This document shows, piece by piece, positions 1-8,489 of a stretch of DNA of 43,366 nucleotides. The notes beneath the pieces were generated by a model. It had not been told where the DNA came from, searched no databases, and saw nothing but the letters and a program-made list of their open reading frames with translations. The first letter of the stretch is position 1, and each line of letters starts with the position of its first letter. The position numbers and the translations under genes were made by a program. Source of the stretch: DATGFK01 sp040007395 (GTDB lineage: Bacteria > Chloroflexota > Anaerolineae > Aggregatilineales > UBA2796); the NCBI GenBank assembly GCA_040007395.1, contig JBDTVG010000116.1, forward strand, positions 1 through 43,366. The letters are read 5' to 3'.

Positions 1-2177
1 CCATTCCAGTCACCGACGATGGGTTGATCCGTCGTCACTGTGAAAGCGCTGGTATTGACGCTGATGTCCGCGACCCCAGTGGTATTGGAGTTCCGCATGT
101 AGAAGTTGCGCGTCGAAGGCCGCCACACGCCCACCGTATCATTCTTGGGCACCGTTGACCCGAAGCGCTGAATACGGTTATTGCTTGTATCTGCTACAAA
201 CATCTGCCCGGTGCTTCGGTCTATGGTAAAGGAATATGCGCCGCTGAGCTGCCCATCGCCGCTGCCGCTGCTGCCAAACGCGCCAATGTACTGACCATTA
301 TCATTGAATTGTACAATGCGACCAGCAAACCTATCTGATACGTAGACACTACCGTGTTGATCGATAGTCAAGCCATAGGCCTCTATTAAGGCACCCGGCC
401 CGGTTGTTGACGCAGTGACTATGCTAACCGGATCACCGAAGACGGTAAAAATCTGGACGCGATTGTTCCCAAATTCCGAGATATAGGCAAATTGCCGATT
501 TGGGTCGATGGCGATTCCCTCAGGACCGTCCAATTGTCCAAGCGCATTACCAAGTGTCCCCCATTTACGCACCCACCCGCCCGTAAAAGTGAACTTCTGG
601 ACGCGATCATTACCGAATTCGGTGACATAGACATAGCTACTGTCTACCGCGACAAATCTTGGCGAAGAAAATAATCCATCGGCGGTCCCAGTGCTGCCCC
701 ACTGTCGAATAAACGCCCCGTTACTGTCGAATACCTGAACACGATCATTACCAGCGTCAACCACGAAGACGTTGTTCGCGCTATTAACAGCAATGCCAAA
801 TGGATTGCTAAACTCCCCAACCCCATTCCCAGTGCTGCCCCACTGCCGGATAAATGTGCCATATTTGTCAAATTTCTGAACACGGTTGTTACTAGCATCG
901 GTTACATAAACATTTCCCGCACCATCTACCGCAGTTCCTTTCGGATTGGCAAACTGGCCCGCCCCAGTCCCCGCAGTTCCCCACTTGGCAATGAAGGGAT
1001 GGCTAGTGGGTTGCAGCGAAGCCTCGAAGGCTTGCACAGTGAGGTTGCCTTGATCCGAAACATAGACAATGGGTTGTACGTTAGCAACATTGCTGACCGC
1101 AACACCTGCCGGAACACTAAAGAACCCATGACATGCTTCGGTGGAGCACGTTGGTCCGGCTACCCCATATTTACCAGCGAAAGCACCTTTCCAGTCGAAC
1201 TTCTGGATGCGAGTATTACCTCTATCCGCCACGTACAGAAATCCAGCCCGGTCTATTGCCAGTTGATTTGGGTTGCTGAACAGTCCGTCCCCGCTGCCCG
1301 GCCCGCCAATCGTGCGAACGAAGGTACCAGTAGAGGTGAACTTCTGGACGCGGTTGTTGAATGAATCACTGACATATACATAGCCCAGCGGATCGATGGC
1401 TAGCCCGAATGGATTATCGATCTGACCCGGTCCACTGCCACTGCTGCTAAACGTCCCTTGACTAACACCTGTGGTGGTAAACTTCTGGACACGATCATTC
1501 CCCGATTCGGCTACATACAGCAAGCCATTCAGCGGATGGTAGGCGATCTGAGTAGGGTGGTTTAATTGGCCCGGCCCCGAACCCACCAGACCAAATTGAC
1601 TGATATAAGCTCCTGTCGTCTTGTTAAAGCGCTGGATGCGATTGTTGCCGAAATCGGCGATGAATACATCATTGCCAACGACAGCCGTGCCTTCAGGGAA
1701 ATTAAATTGCCCAGCGCCGCTCCCCAGCCCCGTACCAAAAGTCTGGAGCAGTGAACCTGCGGGGCTGAATTCCCGCACCACATGGCTGCTAATATCCGCC
1801 ACATAGACATTGCCACTGCTATCAGTCGCCATCATAAAGGGCTGACCAATAAAAGCTAAAATAGACAAGAAGTGCTGGCTCCGCAGCGCATCTGTAGGCG
1901 AGACAATCAGTGGAGAGGTTCCACCGTTTTTAGCACTTGCTGTTTGTATTGGCTGGTCATCATTTACTTGACGACCAGTTTTTGCGGCAATGGCCTGCAC
2001 CGGAGCCGTCGTTGCCGCCTGAGCAATTTTCGGAGCATTCGGGTCGCTGCCGTCACCTCTCGGTGGCACAGAATCACCACCTTGTCCAAAGGTAGGGGCA
2101 TTGTTCAGCGCGAATAAAACTCCAATTACGATAAGAACGATAAATATCCGGTACTGCTTCCAACGAAACCGTTTCAT
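1..2177 (-). CDS. Secreted NHL-repeat beta-propeller protein (3' end outside window)
   Basis: An open frame runs from ATG at 2175-2177 to the window edge without a stop, about 725 codons. TGGAGGA lies about 8 bases upstream of the ATG. The N-terminus (MKRFRWKQYRIFIVLIVIG) is a basic, hydrophobic signal or anchor segment. From about residue 100, roughly 11-12 repeats follow at about 48-residue spacing, each with an N-R-I/V-Q-x-F core and a VYVAD- or VFIADFGN-like strand, which is the NHL six-bladed-propeller pattern. The last 50 residues change to another repeat type (DTVGVWRPSTRNFYMRNSN, then VGDWN), seen at the C-terminus of secreted proteins of Chloroflexota and other bacteria. The protein is probably surface-exposed or secreted, with a binding or scaffold role; I see no catalytic motif. 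The true C-terminus is unknown. Confidence 0.85.
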   Translation of the reverse strand, partial: MKRFRWKQYRIFIVLIVIGVLFALNNAPTFGQGGDSVPPRGDGSDPNAPKIAQAATTAPVQAIAAKTGRQVNDDQPIQTASAKNGGTSPLIVSPTDALRSQHFLSILAFIGQPFMMATDSSGNVYVADISSHVVREFSPAGSLLQTFGTGLGSGAGQFNFPEGTAVVGNDVFIADFGNNRIQRFNKTTGAYISQFGLVGSGPGQLNHPTQIAYHPLNGLLYVAESGNDRVQKFTTTGVSQGTFSSSGSGPGQIDNPFGLAIDPLGYVYVSDSFNNRVQKFTSTGTFVRTIGGPGSGDGLFSNPNQLAIDRAGFLYVADRGNTRIQKFDWKGAFAGKYGVAGPTCSTEACHGFFSVPAGVAVSNVANVQPIVYVSDQGNLTVQAFEASLQPTSHPFIAKWGTAGTGAGQFANPKGTAVDGAGNVYVTDASNNRVQKFDKYGTFIRQWGSTGNGVGEFSNPFGIAVNSANNVFVVDAGNDRVQVFDSNGAFIRQWGSTGTADGLFSSPRFVAVDSSYVYVTEFGNDRVQKFTFTGGWVRKWGTLGNALGQLDGPEGIAIDPNRQFAYISEFGNNRVQIFTVFGDPVSIVTASTTGPGALIEAYGLTIDQHGSVYVSDRFAGRIVQFNDNGQYIGAFGSSGSGDGQLSGAYSFTIDRSTGQMFVADTSNNRIQRFGSTVPKNDTVGVWRPSTRNFYMRNSNTTGVADISVNTSAFTVTTDQPIVGDWN

Positions 2178-2324
2178 TACGACATCCTCCATAAGTTCTA
2201 GAATCCAAGCAAATTGCTTGTCGGGATAAGTGTATGGGTTTTTAAACTGCCCGCAATGTCCGCGAATCTACTGAAAAAAATAAGCAAAATGTTAAGATTA
2301 TGCCAGTAAATTCAGGGTAAACCT

Positions 2325-2352
2325 TTGCTGTGGGGCGACAGCGTTGTATAGT
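2325..2352 (+). promoter_or_regulatory. Probable sigma70-type promoter for the DUF4013 gene
   Basis: TTGCTG (2325-2330) and TATAGT (2347-2352) are separated by 16 bases. They lie about 55 bases before the ATG at 2406, in the gap between divergent genes. Assigned by consensus match only. Confidence 0.45.
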
Positions 2353-2405
2353 CTACTTGAATGCTGAAACTATCGCGCATACGCTAGGGATAAGCTCAGT
2401 GACTA

Positions 2406-3080
2406 ATGAATATTGACATTGGACGATCCGTAACCTACCCCTTCGAGGATAAGCAGTGGCCTCAAAAGATCGGCATCTTGTTTGTGCTTGGTTTTATCCC
2501 CGGCCTCAACGCGATTGTGGGGAGTGGTTACGCGCTGACCATCGCCCGTAACATCGTGCGTCAGGCGACCTATCCCTTGCCTAGCTGGGACGATTGGAGC
2601 GATATTGCAGTACGCGGTCTACTCTCGATTGTGGCGGGATTTCTATACTTCTTGCCTGTGCTCTTGGTCGGCTGCTGCCTAGCCGTCGGCGCACAATTTC
2701 TGAGCAATGGCGACGGAAACAGCAATGGCGGTGTGCTAACACTTGTGCAGTGCTGTGGCGGTGTATTAGTACTGCTTTACACCATCGGAGCGCTGCTGCT
2801 GCTCAATGTGGGACACATGCGCTATGTTCTCTCCGACCAATTCCAGAGCTACCTTGAACTTGGGGCGTGCCTGCGCGACCTGCGCGAAAACTTGCCATTA
2901 TTCGTTACGCTGTTTGTTTTTCAGATTATTCTCGGCTTGATTGCTGGCGCTGTTGGCGCACTGCTGGCAATTACCTGTGTGGGGCCTGTCGCCGTGACGA
3001 CTCTGGCTATCCTTGCCAGCGGTTATATTCTGGGAGTCGCGACGACTGGCCTTGTGGCGCAGCCCAAGCGGGGGCTGTAG
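2406..3080 (+). CDS. DUF4013-like integral membrane protein
   Basis: 224 residues. The N-terminal part (S-V-T-Y-P-F-E-D-x-x-W, then G-x-I-P-x-L-N-x-I-V-x-x-G-Y) followed by several long hydrophobic segments fits the DUF4013 family as I remember it. About five or six membrane spans can be read at residues 20-45, 70-95, 110-130, 160-185 and 190-215. Residues 95-110 (SNGDGNSNGGV) form a short polar loop. The function of the family is unknown. The gene is divergent from the propeller gene and shows no coupling to the next gene 145 bases downstream. Confidence 0.75.
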   Translation: MNIDIGRSVTYPFEDKQWPQKIGILFVLGFIPGLNAIVGSGYALTIARNIVRQATYPLPSWDDWSDIAVRGLLSIVAGFLYFLPVLLVGCCLAVGAQFLSNGDGNSNGGVLTLVQCCGGVLVLLYTIGALLLLNVGHMRYVLSDQFQSYLELGACLRDLRENLPLFVTLFVFQIILGLIAGAVGALLAITCVGPVAVTTLAILASGYILGVATTGLVAQPKRGL

Positions 3081-3224
3081 GCTCGAAATTGCAAGTCGCA
3101 AAATTGTAAACTCGCCCAAACGGGGAGATTCTCCTAGAACCTGAGCGTGCTTCCTATGCTATGATTGATTTTAGGTAATATGAGTGGGTTCCTGTGCAGC
3201 GAAATAGGCGGTAAAAAGTAAAAA

Positions 3225-4262
3225 ATGGCAATTTCAAATTCCAGCGAACCATTGAAAGTTTGTTTTGTGATGATGCCGTTCGGCGCTGAGTTACGCGATT
3301 ACGTCGAGCAGGTCTTTGAGTTCATTATCACGGAAGCGGTTGAACCCTTTGACTACCAACTAGTACGCGCCGATCAGATTTCGGATATTGGGGCGCTGGC
3401 CCCACAGGTGATCCAACACCTAACGCAAGATGGGCTGGTCATTGCCGACCTGACGCGGCAAGATCCGCAGGTGTTCTATGGGCTGGCGATCCGGCACGCC
3501 TCGCGCCGTCCGATTATCCACCTTTCGCGAGATGGGGAGCCGGCGCTCCCAGAGTTTTCAGGGATTCCGCTGGTCAAGGTGAACGTCAGCAGCGCCCGCG
3601 ATACCAAACGCGCCCGCCAAGAACTGATCGGACATATTGAACATCTTGAAGAAACGGATCAGCCGCAGGATACGCCCATTTCGCGAGCCGTCAAGCGCAA
3701 ACTGCTGGAGCAGAGCGAATCGCTGCTTGACCAGCGTGCCGCCGAAATGCTCAAAATGCTGGACACGATTCGATCCAGTGTGTTAGCGTTAGACGAACGA
3801 ACCGCACAGCCTGAAAACTTTTTGCCCACCGATCTCATGAAAACGCTGGACACGGTGCGAACCACCGTAACGGGGCTAGACGAGCGAATGGCGCAGCCCG
3901 AAAGCATCCTACCGCACGACCACATTATTTCTGTGATGAAACATAGCGGGATACTAATGAGTCGCGAAGAGATTGATCGCGTGATGAGCGATATTTTTGC
4001 CTATGCGGAAGATGCAAAAAACATTCTGGATGGGGTCAACCCACAGCTTTTGGGCATGTCCAAAGGGCTGCACAATGTTCGGGCAACGCTCATCAGCCCG
4101 ACACCGCCTACAGATTTGATCGCAATATCCGATAAAGTTGAGCAATATGCGTCCGGTGCGATCAATACTCAGAACACGATTGGGGAGGCGGTACAAAAAC
4201 TGGATAGTGCCTTAGGGGCGCTCAGTCAGTTCTACCGCAATCTGAATAAGCTCTCACTGTAG
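3225..4262 (+). CDS. TIR/nucleoside-deoxyribosyltransferase-like protein with helical C-terminal tail
   Basis: 345 residues; AGGCGG lies about 14 bases before the ATG. Residues 10-125 look like the Rossmann-like fold shared by nucleoside 2-deoxyribosyltransferases and divergent TIR proteins: VMMPFG at 15-20, then LVIADLTRQDPQVFYGLA at about 71-88 and a HASRRPIIHL strand. In many relatives the second motif reads V-F-Y-E-L-G, and the Glu is thought to be catalytic; here that position is Gly. Residues 130-345 are mostly charged helix and coiled coil. They contain two tandem 29-residue repeats, 178-206 and 207-235, each with LDT-R-V-LDER-AQPE-LP-D. No transmembrane segment is seen. In many bacteria such modules take part in stress or phage defence, but that role is only inferred here. 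The partner of the helical tail is unknown. Confidence 0.65.
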   Translation: MAISNSSEPLKVCFVMMPFGAELRDYVEQVFEFIITEAVEPFDYQLVRADQISDIGALAPQVIQHLTQDGLVIADLTRQDPQVFYGLAIRHASRRPIIHLSRDGEPALPEFSGIPLVKVNVSSARDTKRARQELIGHIEHLEETDQPQDTPISRAVKRKLLEQSESLLDQRAAEMLKMLDTIRSSVLALDERTAQPENFLPTDLMKTLDTVRTTVTGLDERMAQPESILPHDHIISVMKHSGILMSREEIDRVMSDIFAYAEDAKNILDGVNPQLLGMSKGLHNVRATLISPTPPTDLIAISDKVEQYASGAINTQNTIGEAVQKLDSALGALSQFYRNLNKLSL

Positions 4263-4290
4263 CGCTTGTCAATTCCAGAGGATTAAGCAA

Positions 4291-4324
4291 ACTGGCCTGC
4301 CGATCACGAGATCGACAGGCCAGT
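4291..4324. terminator. Bidirectional hairpin between convergent genes
   Basis: ACTGGCCTG (4291-4299) pairs with CAGGCCAGT (4316-4324). Inside, CGATC and GATCG pair around an ACGA loop, with one mismatch between the two helices. It lies between the 3' ends of the TIR-like gene (4262) and efp (4353). No long T-tract follows on either strand, so termination efficiency is uncertain. Confidence 0.6.
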
Positions 4325-4352
4325 GATGGTATTGCTTACAGCAAAAGTGCGC

Positions 4353-4910
4353 CTAGACGCGGGTGATATAGCTCTTATCGCGAGTATCGACGCGGATGGT
4401 GTCGCCAACGTTCACGAACAGCGGGACAGTGACCTGTAACCCGGTTTCTGTCGTGACTTTCTTGGTCGCACCCGTCGCGGTATCGCCTGCCACCGCATTT
4501 TCCGCATCCATAATTTTCTGGTCTACGGTTGTCGGCAGTTCATAGTCAATGATCTGCCCTTCGTAACTGCTTAGTTTGATCTGCATTCCCTCTTTGAGGA
4601 ATAGCGAATCATCGCCAAAAACACTGGCATTCAGTTCATGCTGGTCGTAGGTCGTCGTATCCATAAAGTGCAGGAACTCACCGTCGTTGTAGAGGTACTC
4701 AACTTCGTCAGCGTCAACACGAATATCCTGTACGCGATCCCCCGATCCAAAGGTACGTTCGTAAGTTGCGCCGTTGCGAAGGTCACGTAGCTTGCACCGG
4801 ATCGTCGCGTTGCCACGTCCCGGCTTGTTATGGGCATATTCCAATACTTTATAGATGTTGCCATCAACGGTAAACGTAACCCCTTTGCGGAGGTCATTAA
4901 CATCAATCAT
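4353..4910 (-). CDS. efp: Translation elongation factor P
   Basis: 185 residues, the usual length. EF-P binds between the P and E sites and relieves ribosome stalling at polyproline stretches. All three OB-type domains are present: the N-terminal KOW-like part (residues 1-65), the central part with YLYNDGEFLHFM, and the C-terminal part with GDTATGATK and VPLFVNVGDTIRVDTR. The tip of the domain-I loop reads NKPGRGNA, so residue 32 is Arg. Most EF-Ps carry a lysine here that is beta-lysylated or otherwise modified, while EarP-type rhamnosylated EF-Ps carry Arg. No modification enzyme is encoded in the window. A good promoter (4946-4974) precedes the gene. Confidence 0.97.
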   Translation of the reverse strand: MIDVNDLRKGVTFTVDGNIYKVLEYAHNKPGRGNATIRCKLRDLRNGATYERTFGSGDRVQDIRVDADEVEYLYNDGEFLHFMDTTTYDQHELNASVFGDDSLFLKEGMQIKLSSYEGQIIDYELPTTVDQKIMDAENAVAGDTATGATKKVTTETGLQVTVPLFVNVGDTIRVDTRDKSYITRV

Positions 4911-4945
4911 TTGTATTTCCTTCAGACTGCGAAATCAGCGGCTCA

Positions 4946-4974
4946 ATTATACGCCTACGAAGGCTCAATGGCAA
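4946..4974 (-). promoter_or_regulatory. sigma70-type promoter of efp
   Basis: Read on the minus strand, TTGCCA (4974-4969) and TATAAT (4951-4946) have a 17-base spacer. The perfect -10 box lies about 36 bases before the efp ATG. Confidence 0.7.
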
Positions 4975-5239
4975 GATAGAACCGACGTTAGGTAGGGCAA
5001 TGCAAAGTCAGAGTGGTTTAACTGAGATAAGCTGAAGGTTCCAACGCCAAGCTAACCAGAGGAAAACCCAAATGAGGGTAGCCTACTTCGCACTGATTTT
5101 CAGTTTATCATAATCACTCGCAAAGCTCGTGGTCGTCTAGAACCCTATTTCCTGACTACTAGCGCTTTGCTCAATGCGACTGACTTTACACGCGACCTGA
5201 CAAAGCCACCGGTTCAAAGAAAGCAAGTTAAAGAAAACA
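4975..5239. other. Intergenic stretch without a gene
   Basis: This stretch lies upstream of the efp promoter and ends at the tRNA terminator. Short frames exist, but I see no ribosome-binding site, recognisable protein or repeat. The far end (5230-5239) is the T-tract of the tRNA terminator. Confidence 0.5.
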
Positions 5240-5265
5240 AAACGCCATCCCAGTGGACGGCGTTT
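5230..5265 (-). terminator. Rho-independent terminator of the tRNA operon
   Basis: On the minus strand an 11-bp stem with one mismatch (arms AAACGCCATCC and GGACGGCGTTT on the plus strand, 5240-5250 and 5255-5265) is followed by TTGTTTTCTT. It starts 8 bases after the 3' end of tRNA-Gln(CTG), as expected for the end of this three-tRNA transcript. Confidence 0.85.
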
Positions 5266-5273
5266 CTAATGGC

Positions 5274-5344
5274 TGGGAGACGTGGACTCGAACCACGACT
5301 AAAGGATTCAGAGTCCTCTGTTCTGCCGATTAAACTATCTCCCA
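5274..5344 (-). tRNA. tRNA-Gln (anticodon CTG)
   Basis: The gene is 71 nt. The acceptor stem is TGGGAGA/TCTCCCA and the T arm is GTGG-TTCGAGT-CCAC. The anticodon loop CTCTGAA is closed by GAGGA/TCCTT, giving anticodon CTG (5309-5311 on the plus strand). The 3' CCA is not encoded. It differs from the next tRNA by one base, the wobble position. Confidence 0.93.
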
Positions 5345-5401
5345 AGATATCGGGAAGTCTACCACAATCAAAAAGCGCTTACAAGCCTGAAATTTTGCTG
5401 T

Positions 5402-5472
5402 TGGGAGACGTGGACTCGAACCACGACTAAAGGATTCAAAGTCCTCTGTTCTGCCGATTAAACTATCTCCCA
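5402..5472 (-). tRNA. tRNA-Gln (anticodon TTG)
   Basis: The 71-nt sequence is identical to the neighbouring tRNA-Gln except at the wobble base. Its loop CTTTGAA gives anticodon TTG (5437-5439 on the plus strand), which can read CAA and CAG. CCA is not encoded. Confidence 0.93.
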
Positions 5473-5518
5473 ATGTTAAAGCACTGGCTGAGTAGGTGAG
5501 CCTAACACCCCAGCGAGA

Positions 5519-5589
5519 GCGGGTAAGGGGACTCGAACCCCTGACATGTTGCTTGGGAAGCAACCGTTCTACCACTGAACTATACCCGC
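5519..5589 (-). tRNA. tRNA-Gly (anticodon CCC)
   Basis: The gene is 71 nt with acceptor stem GCGGGTA/TACCCGC. The anticodon loop TTCCCAA, closed by GTTGC/GCAAC, gives anticodon CCC. The T loop is TTCGAGT. It is the first gene of the tRNA transcript, 12 bases after the -10 box. Confidence 0.93.
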
Positions 5590-5601
5590 GAATTGTGGTT
5601 C

Positions 5602-5630
5602 ATTATAGGCTCAGGGAGGCTATCCGTCAA
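5602..5630 (-). promoter_or_regulatory. Strong sigma70-type promoter of the tRNA operon
   Basis: On the minus strand, TTGACG (5630-5625), a 17-base spacer and a perfect TATAAT (5607-5602) end 12 bases before tRNA-Gly. Together with the terminator at 5230-5265 it defines one tRNA transcript, Gly-Gln-Gln. Confidence 0.85.
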
Positions 5631-5698
5631 GAGTCGAGGCTCAATTCAGCCCAACAATCGCTACTTGACCAGCAAGACGTTTGAGTAAAAGTTCTCGC

Positions 5699-6532
5699 TT
5701 AATCGTCCTGAATAGTTAGGCTTAGGCTGTACACTTGACGGCGACCCCAAGCGGCGGCTTCGGCAACTGCCTTCACAGCCTGACTGCGCGGTTCGCCTGC
5801 CGCCAATCTGAGCCGGATCGCATCGAGTACTCGCGCCTCATCCCAAGCGATGGTGTCCGCCTGAGTTGCTGCACCACCGACAATCAAGGTGATTTCGCCG
5901 CGCGGTTCAGTAGTCTGATAGTGCGCTAGCACTACACTAGCTAAGCCACGTCGGACTTCTTCATAATATTTGGTGAGTTCGCGTGCAACCACGACAGGCC
6001 GATCCCCAAGTACGGTGACAATAGCTGACAGCGTTTCGACCAAGCGGTTGGGGCTTTCGTAAGCAACTAACGTGCGGCGTTCCCCAGCAAGTTCATTCAA
6101 GGCATCGCGGAGCGCTTTGGCCTTACGCGGCAAGAATCCGAGGTAAACATAGCCATCTGTCGGCAGACCAGAGGCGACCAACGCCGCGACCACTGCCGAT
6201 GGCCCCGGTAGCGACACGATCTTGACTTCGCGGGCAATCGCCTCGCGGATTAACTCGAAGCCGGGATCAGAGATGCCCGGTGTGCCGGCATCGGACACCA
6301 GCGCTACATCGCCTGTGGTGAGGGTATCAAACAGTGACTCCAGTTTGGTCAGTTTATTATGTTCATGGTAGGACGTAAGCGGCGTGGTGATCTGATAGTG
6401 ATCGAGCAGTTTGCGGGTGGTGCGTGTATCTTCGGCGGCGATAATATTCACCTCGCGCAAGATACGCAATGCCCGCAGTGTAATATCTTCGAGATTGCCG
6501 ATAGGGGTCGGCACAATATACAGGGTATTCAA
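5699..6532 (-). CDS. rsmI: 16S rRNA (cytidine(1402)-2'-O)-methyltransferase RsmI
   Basis: 277 residues. The enzyme 2'-O-methylates C1402 in the 16S rRNA decoding centre with SAM. The tetrapyrrole-methylase fold is clear: LYIVPTPIGNLEDITLRA at residues 3-20, AAEDTRTTRKLLDHY, VALVSDAGTPGISDPGF and LPGPSAVVAALVASGL. A C-terminal helical tail ends ...GRRQVYSLSL. The start is TTG at 6530-6532; no in-frame ATG exists between it and the upstream TGA. The gap to the end of the KaiC-like gene is only 10 bases, so the two are probably co-transcribed. Confidence 0.95.
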   Translation of the reverse strand: MNTLYIVPTPIGNLEDITLRALRILREVNIIAAEDTRTTRKLLDHYQITTPLTSYHEHNKLTKLESLFDTLTTGDVALVSDAGTPGISDPGFELIREAIAREVKIVSLPGPSAVVAALVASGLPTDGYVYLGFLPRKAKALRDALNELAGERRTLVAYESPNRLVETLSAIVTVLGDRPVVVARELTKYYEEVRRGLASVVLAHYQTTEPRGEITLIVGGAATQADTIAWDEARVLDAIRLRLAAGEPRSQAVKAVAEAAAWGRRQVYSLSLTIQDD

Positions 6533-6542
6533 GCGCGTGTGT

Positions 6543-7301
6543 TTACCGTTTCGTCTGAACTGTCGAGATCATGGTATGGTGCGATAGGCCACTTAACAGA
6601 CCTACTTGGCCTTCGAGCGCATCGCCAACCACCAAGCCATCGGATGTGATGGTATAGCCGTGAATGGCTTTATCGTGATCGCTGGATCGCATCTTTAATA
6701 CAAGAATTGCCCGTTGAATAGTGCTTTCGATCTCAAGATAACGCAACAAGACCAGACAATCGACAATAAACGAGAGCCGCCCTTTCTCGTTGGTCGTGAA
6801 ATCGGAGCGCATTTCCTCACCGAGAAACAGCGCCGTCACCCCTTCGCGCCGGAAGGCATTCACAATTGTGGTGTACTTTTTACGTAGTTCCTGAGTATCG
6901 CTCGTTAGGCGTGTCAAATGGGTCAGACTGTCTATCACGACTCGCCGAATGTTAGCGCTTATCAGCGTGCGAACCAGTGGACTATCTGGGGCGGAGAGAT
7001 TTGCTAACAGGGCTTCGGGCGAAGTGAACATGATTTGTAAGTAGCCAGTCGCCTCGTAATCAATCAGATTCCAACCGAGCGACTCAGCATCGGCGTACAA
7101 CGATTTCGGAAACTCCTCGAAAGAGATGAACAATCCCGGTTCACCGTGTTCGGCTCCTTCAAGCAAAAAGTGCAGCGCCAACGTGGTTTTGCCAGTACCG
7201 GGCGCACCACGCAGCAGAATCGCCGACTCTGCGACAAACCCACCATGCAACATCGCATCGAGTTTGGTGATGCCCGTCTTAACGCGTTGTTCAGTGCTCA
7301 T
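6543..7301 (-). CDS. KaiC/RAD55-family RecA-like ATPase
   Basis: 252 residues, a single-domain member of the KaiC/RadA/GvpD-like family. Walker A is GAPGTGKT at residues 32-39, a FISFEEFP stretch at about 77-84 carries the expected acidic pair, and Walker B is the hydrophobic strand ending in VVIDSLTHL. The N-terminal VKTGITKLDAMLHGG is typical for the family. There is only one ATPase domain, and no KaiB or KaiA is nearby, so a clock role is not supported. Such stand-alone proteins often act in signalling with histidine kinases. The ATG has AAGGTGA about 9 bases upstream. Confidence 0.85.
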   Translation of the reverse strand: MSTEQRVKTGITKLDAMLHGGFVAESAILLRGAPGTGKTTLALHFLLEGAEHGEPGLFISFEEFPKSLYADAESLGWNLIDYEATGYLQIMFTSPEALLANLSAPDSPLVRTLISANIRRVVIDSLTHLTRLTSDTQELRKKYTTIVNAFRREGVTALFLGEEMRSDFTTNEKGRLSFIVDCLVLLRYLEIESTIQRAILVLKMRSSDHDKAIHGYTITSDGLVVGDALEGQVGLLSGLSHHTMISTVQTKR

Positions 7302-7361
7302 AAGTTTATCACCTTATGACAATACAAAATGAAATTGTACCACTAGTTGTGTGGAATTCGT

Positions 7362-8489
7362 TCAGTGTGTGCCCCCGTAAGCGTGGATCTCGTCGGCAAT
7401 CTTCCAGATAGCGTCAGGTTGAGCTAGCCGCTGCGCGCCCGCTGTAAGTTGACGGAGCAATTCACCGCCGTTAGCGAAGATCTCCGCGACACTGGTCGCG
7501 ACCCGTTCTGGGCCGGGAGCATAGACTCCGGCACTGTTCGCTACCACATACTCGACATTGGGCGACTCCTGAAACTTGATTGCCCCACTCAGCACGACAG
7601 GCAGCCCCAAAATCGCCGCCTCAGTAATCGTAGCTGGCCCCGCTTTGGTGATTAGCAGATCGGCGGCTTTCATGAAAACGTGCATATCCTCGACAAAGCC
7701 ATAGATACGCGGAAGATGCTTCCAAGTGACCGCTTCCAATGCTGCTTTGAGGCGTTGGTTGCGTCCGGTAACGATAACCAGTTCGCAGTCCAGTTCACAA
7801 GCATCGATAGCCCGTGCAGTCGCGACCAGCGGCCCCATCCCATCGCCGCCGCCGACTAGTAACACCGTTGGCTTGGCGAGATCCCAGCCAAGTTGCTGAC
7901 GGGCCGCTTGCGTGGTCAAGTCCAAATGGCTAAATTTGGGATGGACAGGTGCGCCTGTGAGAGCCAATTGCGTGGGACGCAATCCTAACGCTAAGCCCCG
8001 TGCATAGGCGGGTTCTGTTGGGACTAAACAACGATCTACTGCCGGGTCGTACCACAGCACAGTAGGCAAAGCGTAGTCAGTGATGACCGTGATAAATGGC
8101 TTGTCGCCGCACACCTTGCGGTGAGCGTAAGCCGCTGGGCGCACAAAAACCGAATGCACGCACACGACTATATCAGCGGGATGTTCGGTAAATAGTCGAG
8201 CCATACGCGAGAGCAGAATGCGGGTAAACAACCCACTGATCGTCCGATTGCGTACCAATCGATCATTGAGCCAGAACTGAGCCGAGTAGGTGAACGGATT
8301 CGTATTTACCCAGCGCCCGTAATTTTTCGGCAGTGTATTAAACGGGTAAGGAAAATAGTCTTTCCACACGTCTACCAGTTCAACGCTGTATTGGTTAGGA
8401 TACCGTTCCTGCAAGGCGGCTTCAATCGCCCGTGAGGCGGCACGATGTCCACCGCCTGTGTCTGACATTAAAAAAAGGATATGTGGCAT
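7362..8489 (-). CDS. MGDG-synthase-like glycosyltransferase (GT28 type)
   Basis: 375 residues. The N-terminus HILFLMSDTGGGHRAASRA matches the lipid-acceptor domain of monogalactosyldiacylglycerol synthases and processive diacylglycerol glucosyltransferases. The C-terminal nucleotide-sugar half has PTVLLVGGGDGMGPL, a G-F-V-E-D-M strand and the donor-binding loop around TKAGPATITEAAILGLPVVLSG. The enzyme probably sits at the inner face of the membrane and adds a hexose to diacylglycerol; the actual sugar cannot be read. The gene is 60 bases upstream of the KaiC-like gene on the same strand. Confidence 0.88.
   Translation of the reverse strand: MPHILFLMSDTGGGHRAASRAIEAALQERYPNQYSVELVDVWKDYFPYPFNTLPKNYGRWVNTNPFTYSAQFWLNDRLVRNRTISGLFTRILLSRMARLFTEHPADIVVCVHSVFVRPAAYAHRKVCGDKPFITVITDYALPTVLWYDPAVDRCLVPTEPAYARGLALGLRPTQLALTGAPVHPKFSHLDLTTQAARQQLGWDLAKPTVLLVGGGDGMGPLVATARAIDACELDCELVIVTGRNQRLKAALEAVTWKHLPRIYGFVEDMHVFMKAADLLITKAGPATITEAAILGLPVVLSGAIKFQESPNVEYVVANSAGVYAPGPERVATSVAEIFANGGELLRQLTAGAQRLAQPDAIWKIADEIHAYGGTH

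Noticed and set aside
1562..1816. Short frames on both strands over the propeller gene
   Set aside because: They are in other frames of the long NHL gene and show no family signal.
6543..7301. Circadian clock KaiC
   Set aside because: Only one RecA domain is present and neither KaiA nor KaiB is nearby.
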